The translations under genes were made by a program, and so were the position numbers. This document shows positions 11,268 through 20,393 of a stretch of 64,000 nucleotides of DNA, in pieces. The stretch is from Proteobacteria bacterium UBA2363 (GTDB lineage Bacteria; Pseudomonadota; Gammaproteobacteria; Xanthomonadales; UBA2363): the NCBI GenBank assembly GCA_002344355.1, contig DDTN01000014.1:210514-274513 (forward strand). The letters are read 5' to 3'. How positions within the stretch are numbered: position 1 is the first letter of the stretch; the number at the start of each line of letters is the position of its first letter. The notes beneath the pieces were generated by a model. That model made no database searches. It was not told the DNA's origin and saw only the letters and a program-made list of their open reading frames with translations.

Positions 11268-12008
11268 TCAGGCGCCCGGCAGGGTCCGGCAGCCCAGCGC
11301 CGAGAGGATGCCGTGCAGGGCCGGGACCCGGGCGAGCAGGGGCGCGGCCAGCGTCAGCAGTCCCGCCGCGACCACCGCCAGGCCCAACCAGCGGCGGCGG
11401 CCGGGCGACGCCAGGTGCCGCGCCAGGCGGGCGCTGCCCCAGGTCAGCGGCAGCACCGCCGGCAGGGTGCCCAGGCCGAACGCGGCCATGGTCAGGGCGC
11501 CGTTGACCGCATCGACGGTGAACAGCGCCGCCAGCAGCAGGCTCCAGGACAGGCCGCACGGCAGCCAGCCCCAGAGCGCGCCCAGCGCGATCCGGCGCGG
11601 CAGCGTGTCGGCCGGCAGCAGCCGCCGGCCGAGCGGTTGCAGCAGGCGCCAGGCGCGCTGGCCGACGCCACCGAGCGCACGCAGGCGGTCGCGCCCGTCG
11701 AGCAGGCGCAGGCCGACCAGGACCAGGACCACGCCGACGCCCAGGCGCAGCATCCAGGTCGCCTGTTCGACATCGATCGCCTGCACGGCCCCGGCGCCGA
11801 GGCCGGCGACCAGGGCACCGGCCGCCGTGTAGCCGAGCACGCGGCCGAGGTTCAGCGCGATGGCCACAGCGGCAGCGTCGCGGCCGGTGCCGCCGCTGCT
11901 GGCGGCGGCCAGCGAGCTGGCCACGCCGGCGCACATCAGCAGGCAGTGCACGCTGCCGAGCAGGCCGGCCAGGGCGGCAGCGGACAGGGTGAGCAGGTCG
12001 ATCGGCAT
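11268..12008 (-). CDS. SafE/TauE-family membrane protein of the cco cluster
   Basis: 246 residues with about six membrane helices; LLGSVHCLLMCAGVASSL near residue 16 carries the HCxxMC motif typical of the short SafE/CcmD-like proteins that sit at the end of cbb3 oxidase clusters. These are thought to help copper or thiol handling during oxidase assembly, but the role is not settled. Its start codon shares one base with the ccoS stop (TGATG), so it is translated with ccoS. Last gene of the ccoNOQP-GHIS run; it converges on the diguanylate cyclase with 46 bp between. Confidence 0.8.
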   Translation of the reverse strand: MPIDLLTLSAAALAGLLGSVHCLLMCAGVASSLAAASSGGTGRDAAAVAIALNLGRVLGYTAAGALVAGLGAGAVQAIDVEQATWMLRLGVGVVLVLVGLRLLDGRDRLRALGGVGQRAWRLLQPLGRRLLPADTLPRRIALGALWGWLPCGLSWSLLLAALFTVDAVNGALTMAAFGLGTLPAVLPLTWGSARLARHLASPGRRRWLGLAVVAAGLLTLAAPLLARVPALHGILSALGCRTLPGA

Positions 12009-12211
12009 CAGCGTGCGCCGCCGTCGTCGCCCGCGCCCTCGTCGCGGCCGCCCCGCGAGGCCGCAGGCGCGCCGGGGTCGTCCTCGAGGATGCGCAGGGG
12101 CGGGGTGTCGAGGTCGTCGAACTGGCCGCGGTTGACCGCCCAGAAGAAGGCCCACACGGCGATGCCCAGCAGCACGAGGCTGACCGGGATGAGGATCAGC
12201 AGGGCATTCAT
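12008..12211 (-). CDS. ccoS: cbb3 oxidase maturation protein CcoS (FixS)
   Basis: 67 residues: one N-terminal membrane helix (ILIPVSLVLLGIAVWAFFWA) then NRGQFDDLDTPPLRILEDD. The WAVxxGQFDDLxxPxxRIL(x)DD pattern is the CcoS signature. Needed for metal cofactor insertion into the cbb3 oxidase together with CcoI. The start overlaps the ccoI stop by 4 bp (ATGA). The C-terminal tail of about 20 residues is rich in Gly, Asp and Arg and longer than usual for the family. Confidence 0.92.
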   Translation of the reverse strand: MNALLILIPVSLVLLGIAVWAFFWAVNRGQFDDLDTPPLRILEDDPGAPAASRGGRDEGAGDDGGAR

Positions 12212-14637
12212 GCCGGCAATCCCGGGGCCGGCAGCCCGGTGGCCGCCGGTGCCTGGCCGCGGCCCGGGGCCCGGGCCGGTCCGCGGCGGGCCAGGCGCAG
12301 GGCGTTGCCGGTCACCAGCAGCGAGGACAGCGCCATGCCCAGGGCGGCCAGCCAGGGCGTGACCAGGCCGAGCGCCGCCACCGGCAGCGCGACCAGGTTG
12401 TAGGCCAGCGCCCAGGCCAGGTTCTGGCGCACCACGGCGCGCGTCGCCCGCGCCAGCGCCAGGGTCTGCGGCAGGCGCACCAGGTTGCCGCCCATCAGCA
12501 CGACGTCGGCGGCCCGGTGCGCGCTGGGCGCGCCGCTGGCGAGCGCCAGCGAGACATCGGCACCGGCCAGCACCGGGGCATCGTTGACGCCGTCGCCGAG
12601 CATCGCCACCACCCGGCCCTGCGCCTGCAGGGCGCGCACCCGCGCCAGCTTGTCCTGCGGCTGCTGGCGGGCGGCATGGATCGGAATCGCCAGCGCGGCG
12701 GCGACCGCCGCGACCGCCTCGGGTCCGTCGCCGCTGGCCAGCTCCAGGGCCAGGCCGTCGGCGCGCAGGCGTGCGCAGGCCTCGGCGGCGTCCGCACGCA
12801 GGCGGTCGCCGACCCGGAAGCGGGCGCCGGCCTCGTCGCCGTCGCCCAGCCAGATGCCATCGTCGCGGCGCACGGCGCCGATCGCGAAACCGGCGCGTCC
12901 GAGCCGCCAGGTGCGGCCCCCGACCTCGCCCTCGACGCCGGCGCCGGCGACCACCCGGACCGCCCGCGCCTCGGGCGCCTCGATGCCGGCGAAGGCGCTG
13001 GCGATCGGATGCGGGCTGTGGCGTTCCAGGGCGGCGGCGATGGCCAGGGCGTGGTCGCGGTCGATCCCGGCGAAGGTCTCCACGTCCTCGAGCTGGAACT
13101 CGCCGGTGCTGAGCGTGCCGGTCTTGTCCAGCACGACCGTGTCGACCCGTGCCAGGGCGTCGAGGGCGTCGGCGCGCAGCACCAGCACGCCCAGGCCGGC
13201 CAGGCGTGCATGGGCGGCCGCAAGTGCCGCCGGGATCGCCAGCGAGAGGGCGCAGGGGCAGGAGATGATCAGCATCGCCAGGGTCACCTCGAAGGCGCGT
13301 TCCGGGGCGATCCGCCACCAGGCCAGGGCGATCACGGCCGCGCAGGCCAGCAGGCCGAGCACGAAGCGGCCGGCGACGGCGTCGGCCAGGCGCGCGGCCC
13401 GCGGCCGCTGCGCCTGGGCGCGCTCGACCAGGCGCAGCAGGTCGGACAGCACGGTGTCCTCGCCGGTGCCGGTCACCCGCATGCGCAGCGCCTGGGCCAC
13501 CGGCAGGCTGCCGGCCAGGACCTTGCCGCCGGCCGGCCGCGGCACCGGCCGGGACTCGCCGGTGAGCAGGGCCTCGTCGAGCTCGGCGCCGGCGTCGAGC
13601 AGGATGCCGTCGGCCGGCACCACCTCGCCGGCGCGCACGCGCAGGACATCGCCGACCGCCAGGGCATGCAGCGGCACCTGCGTGGCGACGCCGCCCGGCA
13701 GCTCGCGCCAGGCCAGGGCCGGGCGGGCGCGGGCGAGCGCGTCGACCGCCGACTGCGCGCGCTGGCGCGCCATCCGCTCCAGGTAGCGGGCGACGAGCAG
13801 GAACAGCACGAACATCACCGCCGCGTCGTACCAGACGTGCGGTCCGCCGCGCACGGTCTCGACCACGCTGGCCAGCCAGGCCAGCAGCACCGAGGTGGCG
13901 ATCAGGGTGTCCATGCCGAACCGGCGCAGGCGCAGCTCGTTGGCCATGCCGGCCAGGAACGGCCGGCCCGCGTAGAACACCACCGGTGCGCTCACCGCCA
14001 TGGTCAGCCAGCGCAGCGCGTCGCGGGTCGCCTCCGGCATGGTCCGGTGGAAGTCCAGGTACAGCGCCTCGGCGAACATCATCGCCTGCAGGGTGCCGAT
14101 GCCGGCGACCGCCAGGCGCTTGAGCAGGTCGCGCCGCTCGGCGCGACGCGCCTGCTCGCTGGCCTCCCCGGTGGCCAGGTGCGGGCGATAGCCGAGCGCC
14201 GCCAGCCGCTCGAGCACGGCGCTGAGCGGCGTCAGCGCCGGCTTCCAGTGCAGTTGCAGGCGGCCGGTGACGGCATTGGCCTCGGCCTCGACGACGCCGG
14301 GCAGGCCGGACAGGGCGCGACCGATCAGCCAGGCGCAGGCGGCGCAGCGGATGCCCTCGACCAGGACGGTGATCCGGCGGCCGTCGCCATCGGCGAGGCT
14401 GTGGCCGGACAGCACGTCCTCGCGGTCCCAGGCCGCGTAGTCGGTCGGTTCGGGATCGGCGCGCAGCCCGGCGGCGGTGCGCAGGCGGTAGTAGTCGGCC
14501 AGCCCGGCCTTGCCGATCCAGCAGGCGGCGGCGCTGCAGCCCTGGCAACAGAACGCCCGTGTCGCGCCGGCGACCTCGGCCGCGACCGGTGAGGCGGGCA
14601 GCGGCTCGCCGCAATGGAAGCAGGTGCCCGGGGCCAT
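12208..14637 (-). CDS. ccoI: Copper-translocating P1B-type ATPase CcoI (FixI)
   Basis: 809 residues. N-terminal zinc-ribbon-like cysteines (CFHCG, CCQGC), a heavy-metal-binding domain with CAAC near residue 97, eight predicted helices, the metal-path motif C460-P-C462, the phosphorylated aspartate D504 in DKTGT, and GDGVNDAP near 681-688. This is the CcoI/FixI class, which supplies copper for the binuclear centre of cbb3 oxidase. ATG start with GAGGG upstream. It sits in the usual order G-H-I-S and overlaps ccoS by 4 bp. Copper export for detoxification is less likely given this context. Confidence 0.95.
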   Translation of the reverse strand: MAPGTCFHCGEPLPASPVAAEVAGATRAFCCQGCSAAACWIGKAGLADYYRLRTAAGLRADPEPTDYAAWDREDVLSGHSLADGDGRRITVLVEGIRCAACAWLIGRALSGLPGVVEAEANAVTGRLQLHWKPALTPLSAVLERLAALGYRPHLATGEASEQARRAERRDLLKRLAVAGIGTLQAMMFAEALYLDFHRTMPEATRDALRWLTMAVSAPVVFYAGRPFLAGMANELRLRRFGMDTLIATSVLLAWLASVVETVRGGPHVWYDAAVMFVLFLLVARYLERMARQRAQSAVDALARARPALAWRELPGGVATQVPLHALAVGDVLRVRAGEVVPADGILLDAGAELDEALLTGESRPVPRPAGGKVLAGSLPVAQALRMRVTGTGEDTVLSDLLRLVERAQAQRPRAARLADAVAGRFVLGLLACAAVIALAWWRIAPERAFEVTLAMLIISCPCALSLAIPAALAAAHARLAGLGVLVLRADALDALARVDTVVLDKTGTLSTGEFQLEDVETFAGIDRDHALAIAAALERHSPHPIASAFAGIEAPEARAVRVVAGAGVEGEVGGRTWRLGRAGFAIGAVRRDDGIWLGDGDEAGARFRVGDRLRADAAEACARLRADGLALELASGDGPEAVAAVAAALAIPIHAARQQPQDKLARVRALQAQGRVVAMLGDGVNDAPVLAGADVSLALASGAPSAHRAADVVLMGGNLVRLPQTLALARATRAVVRQNLAWALAYNLVALPVAALGLVTPWLAALGMALSSLLVTGNALRLARRGPARAPGRGQAPAATGLPAPGLPA

Positions 14638-14646
14638 GGCCGGCCC

Positions 14647-15174
14647 TCAGCCGTCGCCGGGCAGGGCCGCCGCCAGCTCGAAGGCGTCGCTGCCGGCGGC
14701 CAGGCGGCCGACCAGGCGCCAGCGGCCATCGGGCGGCGCCAGCAGCAGGTTCCAGTCGTGCCCGAGATCGATGCCGTCGAGGCGCCCCAACCAGACGCCG
14801 GCACCGCCCGGCACCAGCTCGAAGGACCGATCCTCCGATCGGCGGACCGGATGGGCCAGCGTCAGCTGCAACCTGCCGGCGGCGGCGTCGCCGGCCAGCG
14901 ACAGGCGCACGGCGCCGGTTCCGGCGTCCACGCCGGCCCGGCCCGACAGGCCCAGCCGGGCGGCCTCGCGGTCGGCGCGCAGGTCGCTGTCCTGGACCTG
15001 CGCGGTACGCCGGACCGGGTCGATGACCGCGTCGGTGCTGCCGGTCCGGGTCGCGATGACCACGGTGCCTATGCCGGCGACCACGGTGGCGAGCGGGATC
15101 AGCACCACCAGCCAGAGCAGGGGGCCGCCGCTGCGCGGGCCGGAGGGTCGGGTGGAGTCGTCGATGGGCTTCAT
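14647..15174 (-). CDS. ccoH: FixH-family protein (CcoH)
   Basis: 175 residues. One membrane helix near 21-43 (LLWLVVLIPLATVVAGIGTVVIA) followed by a periplasmic domain with the FixH pattern (DAAAGRLQLTLAHP, LGRLDGIDLGHDW). CcoH-type proteins stabilise the assembling cbb3 oxidase in the membrane. The start overlaps the ccoG stop by 4 bp. The sequence is more diverged than the other cco genes, so the name rests partly on position. Confidence 0.85.
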   Translation of the reverse strand: MKPIDDSTRPSGPRSGGPLLWLVVLIPLATVVAGIGTVVIATRTGSTDAVIDPVRRTAQVQDSDLRADREAARLGLSGRAGVDAGTGAVRLSLAGDAAAGRLQLTLAHPVRRSEDRSFELVPGGAGVWLGRLDGIDLGHDWNLLLAPPDGRWRLVGRLAAGSDAFELAAALPGDG

Positions 15175-16703
15175 TGCGGTGCGAAGAACGCGGTTTCGTG
15201 ACGGACCACCACCGGCGGATCGCCGGGGCGGGTGACCACCACCGTGACATCGTGCCGGCCGCGCAGCGCCGCCGGGGCGCGCAGCGTGACCGGCAGCTCG
15301 AGCGTGGCCTCGGGGGCCAGGGTGCGCTCGACCGGGGCGCCTGCCATGGTCACGCCGTCCGGGGCATCGACGGCGATGCGCACCAGATGTCCGGTGGTGT
15401 CCTTGTTGGAGATCTTCAGGGTATAGGCGTTCTCGGTGCCGCCGTCGCCCAGCACCCGGTACAGGGCGTTGCGGTCGCGCAGCACGTCGAGCAGCAGGGG
15501 CGAACGCTGGCTGATGCCCCAGGCCCAGGCGACCAGCAGGGCGAGCAGCAGCGTCGCATAGACGGCGATCCGCGGCCGCAGCACGCGGCTGTGCTTGCCG
15601 TCGACGGCATTCTGCGTGGTGAAGCGCACCAGGCCCCGCGGGTAGCCCATCTTGTCCATCACCGCGTCGCAGGCGTCGACGCAGGCCGCGCAGGCGATGC
15701 ACTCGTACTGCAGGCCGTTGCGGATGTCGATGCCGGTCGGGCAGACCTGCACGCAGATCGTGCAGTCGATGCAGTCGCCGAGATCCTCGGGCGCGGTCAC
15801 CGTCGGGGCGGCGTCGTCGGGCAGGTCGAGCAGGCCGGTGGTGACCCGCACGCCGCCGCGTTCGGCCTCCTGGCGTGCGGCGCGGACCACCGCGGCCTGC
15901 GCAGGCGCCAGCGGCAGCAGGCCGCGGGCGCGCTCGAGCACGCTGGCCAGGCCGCGCTTGCGGGCGCCGCGCGGCTCGCCGCGCAACGGGTCGTAGGCGA
16001 TCACCAGGGTGTTGCGGTCGAACATCGCGCTCTGGAAGCGCGCATACGGACACATGTACTTGCAGACCTGCTCGCGCAGGAAACCGGCGTTGCCCCAGGT
16101 CGCCAGCGCGTAGAACAGCACCCAGAAGGTCTCCCAGCCGCCCCACTGGAAGGGAATCAGGCGCGCACCCAGCTCGCGGATCGGCGTGAAGAAGCCGACG
16201 AAGGTGAAGCCGGTCCACAGGGCCAGGGCCAGCCACAGGCTGTGCTTGGCGGACTTGCGGCGGAGCTTGTCGAGGCTCCAGGGCGCGGCGTCCAGGCGCA
16301 TGCGCTCGCGGCGGTCGCCCTCGATCCAGCGCTCGATGCGGATGAACACCTCGGTCCAGACCGTCTGCGGGCAGGCGAAGCCGCACCACAGCCGCCCGGC
16401 CAGGGCGGTGAAGAAGAACAGGCTGAGCCCGGCCATGATCAGCAGCAGCGCCAGGAAGATGAAGTCCTGCGGCCAGAACACCAGGCCGAACACGTAGAAC
16501 TTGCGCGCCGGCAGGTCGAACAGCACCGCCTGGCGGCCGTCGAAGGACAGCCACGGGAACACGTAGAACATGCCCAGCAGCCAGATCACCGCGGCGATCC
16601 GCAGGCGCTGGAAGCGGCCATCGGTCTCGCGCGGGTAGACCTTGCCCTCGGACTGGTAGAGCGATTCGCCGCGCTCGACCCGGATGTCGATCGATCCGGC
16701 CAT
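15171..16703 (-). CDS. ccoG: cbb3 oxidase accessory protein CcoG
   Basis: 510 residues. Five or so membrane helices, a first cysteine group (WCGFACPQTVW and VCKYMCPYARFQSAMFD) and a classic 4Fe-4S cluster pair: CIDCTICVQVCP with C311, C314, C317, C321, then CIACAACVDACD. The C-terminal third is an immunoglobulin-like periplasmic domain. CcoG (RdxA/FixG) is reported to reduce Cu(II) to Cu(I) for cbb3 assembly. ATG at 16703; 3 bp after the stop of the small gene at 16707. Confidence 0.95.
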   Translation of the reverse strand: MAGSIDIRVERGESLYQSEGKVYPRETDGRFQRLRIAAVIWLLGMFYVFPWLSFDGRQAVLFDLPARKFYVFGLVFWPQDFIFLALLLIMAGLSLFFFTALAGRLWCGFACPQTVWTEVFIRIERWIEGDRRERMRLDAAPWSLDKLRRKSAKHSLWLALALWTGFTFVGFFTPIRELGARLIPFQWGGWETFWVLFYALATWGNAGFLREQVCKYMCPYARFQSAMFDRNTLVIAYDPLRGEPRGARKRGLASVLERARGLLPLAPAQAAVVRAARQEAERGGVRVTTGLLDLPDDAAPTVTAPEDLGDCIDCTICVQVCPTGIDIRNGLQYECIACAACVDACDAVMDKMGYPRGLVRFTTQNAVDGKHSRVLRPRIAVYATLLLALLVAWAWGISQRSPLLLDVLRDRNALYRVLGDGGTENAYTLKISNKDTTGHLVRIAVDAPDGVTMAGAPVERTLAPEATLELPVTLRAPAALRGRHDVTVVVTRPGDPPVVVRHETAFFAPQ

Positions 16704-16706
16704 GGC

Positions 16707-17012
16707 TCAGCCGCGTCCCGGCCCGGGCGGGCGGTTGAAGCGGCGCGCCGGCCTCAGCAGGATCCAGGTGAACAGGCTGGAGGCCGCGGTGGCCAGCCAG
16801 AAGGCGAAGAAGCCGAGGGTGTAGCCGGTCTCGCGGCTGATCGGCAGGTCGACGAAGCTGATGTCGCGCAGGTCGAGCGGGTCGACGAAGGCGAACAGCA
16901 CCATGGTCGCCACGCCGGCCGTGAAGAAGCTCGGCCACAGGATCGCCCCGAGCCGCTGCGCCAGCGGCCGGGGCGGGTGGTCGATCACGGGGTCTGGCCC
17001 GGGCCCGGTCAC
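16707..17012 (-). CDS. Small two-helix membrane protein between ccoP and ccoG
   Basis: 101 residues from a GTG start that overlaps the ccoP stop by 4 bp (GTGA). The coupling and reading-frame position support GTG, since the first internal ATG would cut into a helix. Two hydrophobic segments are visible: LGAILWPSFFTAGVATMVLF and YTLGFFAFWLATAASSLF, joined by an aspartate-rich loop (VDPLDLRDISFVDLP). It has no cysteines or haem motif. I do not know a family name. Its fixed place inside the operon suggests a part in oxidase assembly or stability. Confidence 0.75.
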   Translation of the reverse strand: MTGPGPDPVIDHPPRPLAQRLGAILWPSFFTAGVATMVLFAFVDPLDLRDISFVDLPISRETGYTLGFFAFWLATAASSLFTWILLRPARRFNRPPGPGRG

Positions 17013-17920
17013 GGCGCGACGCCGGCGTCCGCCGGATTGGACTGCGCCCAGACCCAGGCGGCGACCAGGCGGGCGCGGATCGGGCCGATGATGTCGCGGT
17101 GCGCGGGCATCTGGCCGTGGCGGCCGTGTTCGATGGCGTAACGGATGCTGTCGACGCTGCCGCCGTACGTCCACACGTTGTCGGTGAGGTTGGGGGCGCC
17201 GAGCAGGGGGTTGCCCTTGCCGTCGATGCCGTGGCAGGCGGCGCACAGGGTATCGAAGCGACGCTTGCCGCTGGCCGCCATGCCGGGGCTGACGCGCTGG
17301 CCGGACAGGCTCTGCACGTACACCGCGGTCTCGGTGATGGCGAGGTCGGAACCCAGCGCTGCGCCCATCGGCGGCATCAGCCCCTCGCGGCCGTCCATGA
17401 TCGAGGCCAGGATTGCATCCGGATCGCCGCCCCACTGCCAGTCGCCGTCGACCAGGTTGGGAAAGCCGAGCGCGCCGCGCGCGTCGCTGCCGTGGCACAT
17501 CGCGCAGTGGTTGGCGAACACCGACCGGCCCAGGCGCAGGCCCTCCTCGTCGCGGGCGATGGCCGGCACGGGCATCGACTCGAAACGCGCGAACAGCGGC
17601 GCCAGGCGCGCCTCGTTCTCGTCGCGCTGGGCGTCGTGCTCGCCCTGCGAGGTCCAGCCGCTGGTGCCGGGCAGGCCGCCCAGTCCCGGGTACCAGATCA
17701 GGTAGCCGATGCTGAACACGATGGTGATGTAGAACAGGTACAGCCACCAGCGCGGCAGCGGCTTGTTGTATTCGCGGATCGCGCCCTCGTCCCAGGCGTG
17801 GCCGGTGGTCTCGCCTTCCCCGGCGGCGGGCGCACGGCCGGTCCACCACAGCAGAACGACGCAGCCGACGATGTTGATCGCGACCAGGACGATGATCCAG
17901 GTGGTCCAGGCGGTACTCAT
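17009..17920 (-). CDS. ccoP: cbb3 oxidase dihaem subunit CcoP
   Basis: 303 residues with two c-type haem motifs: C139-AM-C142-H143 and C226-AA-C229-H230. The N-terminus has two membrane segments with the CcoP linker HAWDEGAIREYNKPLPRWW. CcoP passes electrons from soluble or membrane cytochrome c to CcoO/CcoN. Overlaps ccoQ by 4 bp (ATGA) and the small downstream gene by 4 bp, so translation is coupled through the operon. Confidence 0.97.
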   Translation of the reverse strand: MSTAWTTWIIVLVAINIVGCVVLLWWTGRAPAAGEGETTGHAWDEGAIREYNKPLPRWWLYLFYITIVFSIGYLIWYPGLGGLPGTSGWTSQGEHDAQRDENEARLAPLFARFESMPVPAIARDEEGLRLGRSVFANHCAMCHGSDARGALGFPNLVDGDWQWGGDPDAILASIMDGREGLMPPMGAALGSDLAITETAVYVQSLSGQRVSPGMAASGKRRFDTLCAACHGIDGKGNPLLGAPNLTDNVWTYGGSVDSIRYAIEHGRHGQMPAHRDIIGPIRARLVAAWVWAQSNPADAGVAP

Positions 17921-18069
17921 GGCGATTTTCCGTTGTCGTCATCCAGGGGCAGGCGGGACGCCTGCTCGAAGTCCTTCTTGCGCTTGCCGCTCCAGGCCCA
18001 GGCGACCAGGCCGAGGAAGGCCAGCAGCAGCACCGCGGTCACGATGCCGTTGAAGACGCCGGCGCTCAT
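17917..18069 (-). CDS. ccoQ: cbb3 oxidase small subunit CcoQ
   Basis: 50 residues: FNGIVTAVLLLAFLGLVAWAWSGKRKKDFEQASRLPLDDD split as one membrane helix and a charged tail, the CcoQ/FixQ pattern WxxxxxRKKDFExAxxLPLDDD. It stabilises the oxidase and is too short for many gene callers. The start lies 5 bp after the ccoO stop and the end overlaps ccoP. Confidence 0.93.
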   Translation of the reverse strand: MSAGVFNGIVTAVLLLAFLGLVAWAWSGKRKKDFEQASRLPLDDDNGKSP

Positions 18070-18074
18070 GGCGG

Positions 18075-18689
18075 TCACCGCGTCCTGGGCGCGTGCCGGC
18101 CCAGGCCCTGCAGGTAGGCGATCACGGCGTCCATCTCGGTCTTCCCGGCCAGCGCCGCCGGCGCGCCGTCGATCTGCTCGTCGGTGTACGGGTCGCCGAT
18201 CATGCGCAGCGCGCGCATCCGCCGCTGCACGTCGCTGCCGTCCAGTTGCCGCCCGGCCAGCCACGGGTAGGACGGCATGTTCGACTCCGGCACCACGTCG
18301 CGCGGATTGATCAGGTGGACCCGGTGCCATTCGTCGCTGTAGCGGCCGCCGACCCGGGCCAGGTCGGGGCCGGTGCGCTTGCTGCCCCACTGGAACGGCC
18401 GGTCGTACACCGACTCGCCGGCCATCGAATAGTGGCCGTAGCGCTCGGTCTCGAAGCGCAGGGTGCGCACCATCTGCGAATGGCAGTTGTAGCAGCCCTC
18501 GCGGATGTAGACGTCGCGGCCGGCCAGCTCCAGCGGCGGATACGGCTCGACCCCCGGCAGCGGCTCGATCGCCTCGGCCTGGTACATCAGCGGGACGATC
18601 TGCGCCAGTCCGCCGAAGGACACCGCGACGACGATCAGGATCATCATCAGGCCGACGTTCTTCTCGACCTTCTCGTGGCTCTTGCTCAT
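18075..18689 (-). CDS. ccoO: cbb3 oxidase monohaem subunit CcoO
   Basis: 204 residues. N-terminal anchor (MMILIVVAVSFGGLAQIVPL), haem c motif C66-YN-C69-H70 followed by SQMVR, and the CcoO-typical RYGHYSMAGESVYDRPFQWG. The distal methionine ligand is probably in ESNMPSYPWL. It carries electrons to CcoN. The gene starts 14 bp after the ccoN stop. Confidence 0.97.
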   Translation of the reverse strand: MSKSHEKVEKNVGLMMILIVVAVSFGGLAQIVPLMYQAEAIEPLPGVEPYPPLELAGRDVYIREGCYNCHSQMVRTLRFETERYGHYSMAGESVYDRPFQWGSKRTGPDLARVGGRYSDEWHRVHLINPRDVVPESNMPSYPWLAGRQLDGSDVQRRMRALRMIGDPYTDEQIDGAPAALAGKTEMDAVIAYLQGLGRHAPRTR

Positions 18690-18703
18690 GGGATGGGGTC
18701 TCC

Positions 18704-20140
18704 TCAGGCGTTCGCGGCCATCGGCACCGGAACCTCATCCGGCACCCGACGGGAAAGCGTCCAGGTCTTCCAGGTGTTCCAGGCCATCAGGAACATGCCG
18801 GCGATCACCAGCAGGCCGCCGAGCAGGCGCACCAGGTAGTACGGGTAGGTCGCCACCAGCGACTCCACGAAGGTGTAGGTCAGGGTGCCGTCCTCGTTGG
18901 TGGCGCGCCACATCAGGCCCTGCATGACGCCGGCGATCCACATCGAGGCCGCGTACAGCAGCACGCCGATGGTGTGCATCCAGAAGTGCACGTCGATCAG
19001 CTTGGTCGAGTACATCGCCTTGGTGCCGAACACCCAGGGGTAGAGCATGTACATCGCGCCGATCGAGATCATCGCCACCCAGCCCAGCGCCCCGGAATGG
19101 ACGTGGCCGATCGTCCAGTCGGTGTAGTGGCTGAGCGCGTTGACGGTCTTGATCGACATCATCGGGCCCTCGAAGGTCGACATCATGTAGAACGAGATGG
19201 CGACCACCATGAACTTGATGATGGGATCGGTGCGCAGCTTGTACCAGGCGCCGCTCAGGGTCATGATGCCGTTGATGCCGCCGCCCCAGCTCGGGGCCAG
19301 CAGGATCAGCGAGAACACCATGCCCAGCGACTGCGCCCAGTCCGGCAGCGCGGTGTACTGCAGGTGGTGCGGGCCGGCCCACATGTAGATCGCGATCAGC
19401 GCCCAGAAGTGCACGATCGACAGCCGGTAGGAGTACACCGGCCGGCCGACCTGCTTGGGCACGAAGTAGTACATCATCCCGAGGAAGCCGGCGGTCAGGA
19501 AGAAGCCGACCGCGTTGTGCCCGTACCACCACTGCACCATCGCATCGACGGCGCCGGAGTAGACCGGGTAGGACTTGCCCAGCCCGGCAGGGATCCAGAT
19601 GTTGTTGAAGATGTGCAGGATCGCGACGGTGATGATGAAGGCGCCGTAGAACCAGTTCGCCACGTAGATGTGCTTGATCCTGCGCCGCATGATGGTGCCG
19701 AAGAACACCACCGCGTAGGCCACCCAGACCAGGGTGATCAGGATGTCGATCGGCCACTCCAGCTCGGCGTACTCCTTGCCCTGGGTCAGGCCCAGCGGCA
19801 GGGTGATCGCGGCCAGCACGATCACCGCCTGCCAGCCCCAGAAGGTGAATGCCGCCAGCGGTCCGCCGAACAGCCTCGCGTGGCAGGTGCGTTGCACCAC
19901 CCAGTAGCTGGTGGCGAACAGCGCGCTGCCGCCGAACGCGAAGATCACCGCGTTGGTGTGCAACGGCCGCAGCCGGCCGTAGCTCAGCCACGGGATGTCG
20001 AAGTTCAGGGACGGCCAGTACAGCTGGGCGGCGATCAGGACGCCGACCAGCATGCCGACGATGCCCCAGACCAGGGTCATCACGGCGAACTGGCGGACGA
20101 CCTTGTCGTTGTAGCGCTCTACGGCGGCTGCGGTGGACAT
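18704..20140 (-). CDS. ccoN: cbb3 oxidase catalytic subunit I, CcoN
   Basis: 478 residues with about 12 membrane helices and the conserved histidines for haem b, haem b3 and CuB (RPLHTNAVIF, HNAVGFFLTAGF, HFWALIAIYMWAGPHHL, IGHVHSGALGW, DVHFWMH). High-affinity haem-copper oxygen reductase used at low oxygen. I start at ATG 20140, which has GGAG 9 bp upstream; a TTG two codons earlier would leave only 3 bp. First gene of the ccoNOQP run, with an FNR-type box 57 bp upstream. Confidence 0.98.
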   Translation of the reverse strand: MSTAAAVERYNDKVVRQFAVMTLVWGIVGMLVGVLIAAQLYWPSLNFDIPWLSYGRLRPLHTNAVIFAFGGSALFATSYWVVQRTCHARLFGGPLAAFTFWGWQAVIVLAAITLPLGLTQGKEYAELEWPIDILITLVWVAYAVVFFGTIMRRRIKHIYVANWFYGAFIITVAILHIFNNIWIPAGLGKSYPVYSGAVDAMVQWWYGHNAVGFFLTAGFLGMMYYFVPKQVGRPVYSYRLSIVHFWALIAIYMWAGPHHLQYTALPDWAQSLGMVFSLILLAPSWGGGINGIMTLSGAWYKLRTDPIIKFMVVAISFYMMSTFEGPMMSIKTVNALSHYTDWTIGHVHSGALGWVAMISIGAMYMLYPWVFGTKAMYSTKLIDVHFWMHTIGVLLYAASMWIAGVMQGLMWRATNEDGTLTYTFVESLVATYPYYLVRLLGGLLVIAGMFLMAWNTWKTWTLSRRVPDEVPVPMAANA

Positions 20141-20196
20141 GGGCAAGGACTCCGGAAGATCGGCAGCTATGGTGTTCGATGGTCGCCCGGGCGGGC

Positions 20197-20210
20197 TTGA
20201 CCTGGGTCAA
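20197..20210 (-). promoter_or_regulatory. FNR/ANR box upstream of ccoN
   Basis: TTGAC-CTGG-GTCAA, a palindrome differing from the TTGAT-N4-ATCAA consensus at one base per half. It lies 57 bp before the ccoN start. A CATAGC hexamer about 25 bp downstream on the minus strand could be the -10, close to class II activator spacing. Confidence 0.8.
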
Positions 20211-20393
20211 GGGTACGCCCTTGGGGGGTGTAAAAAGGCGCCCGGACCGGCGCCACAGGCGGGCCGGCGACGCGCGGCTGCGGTCGCCGTCCTGCCGGGG
20301 CCGTCCATGGCGCGGCCGTGCGGGGCGTCGGCGGCCGCACCGCAGGCCCGCGCCGGTCGGGCGCCGTCAACCCACCCGGTCGACCGGCACCGC

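Noticed and set aside
12517..14592. Plus-strand frame of 691 codons opposite ccoI
   Set aside because: The minus-strand CcoI has the CPC, DKTGT and GDGVNDAP motifs; the opposite frame is a shadow.
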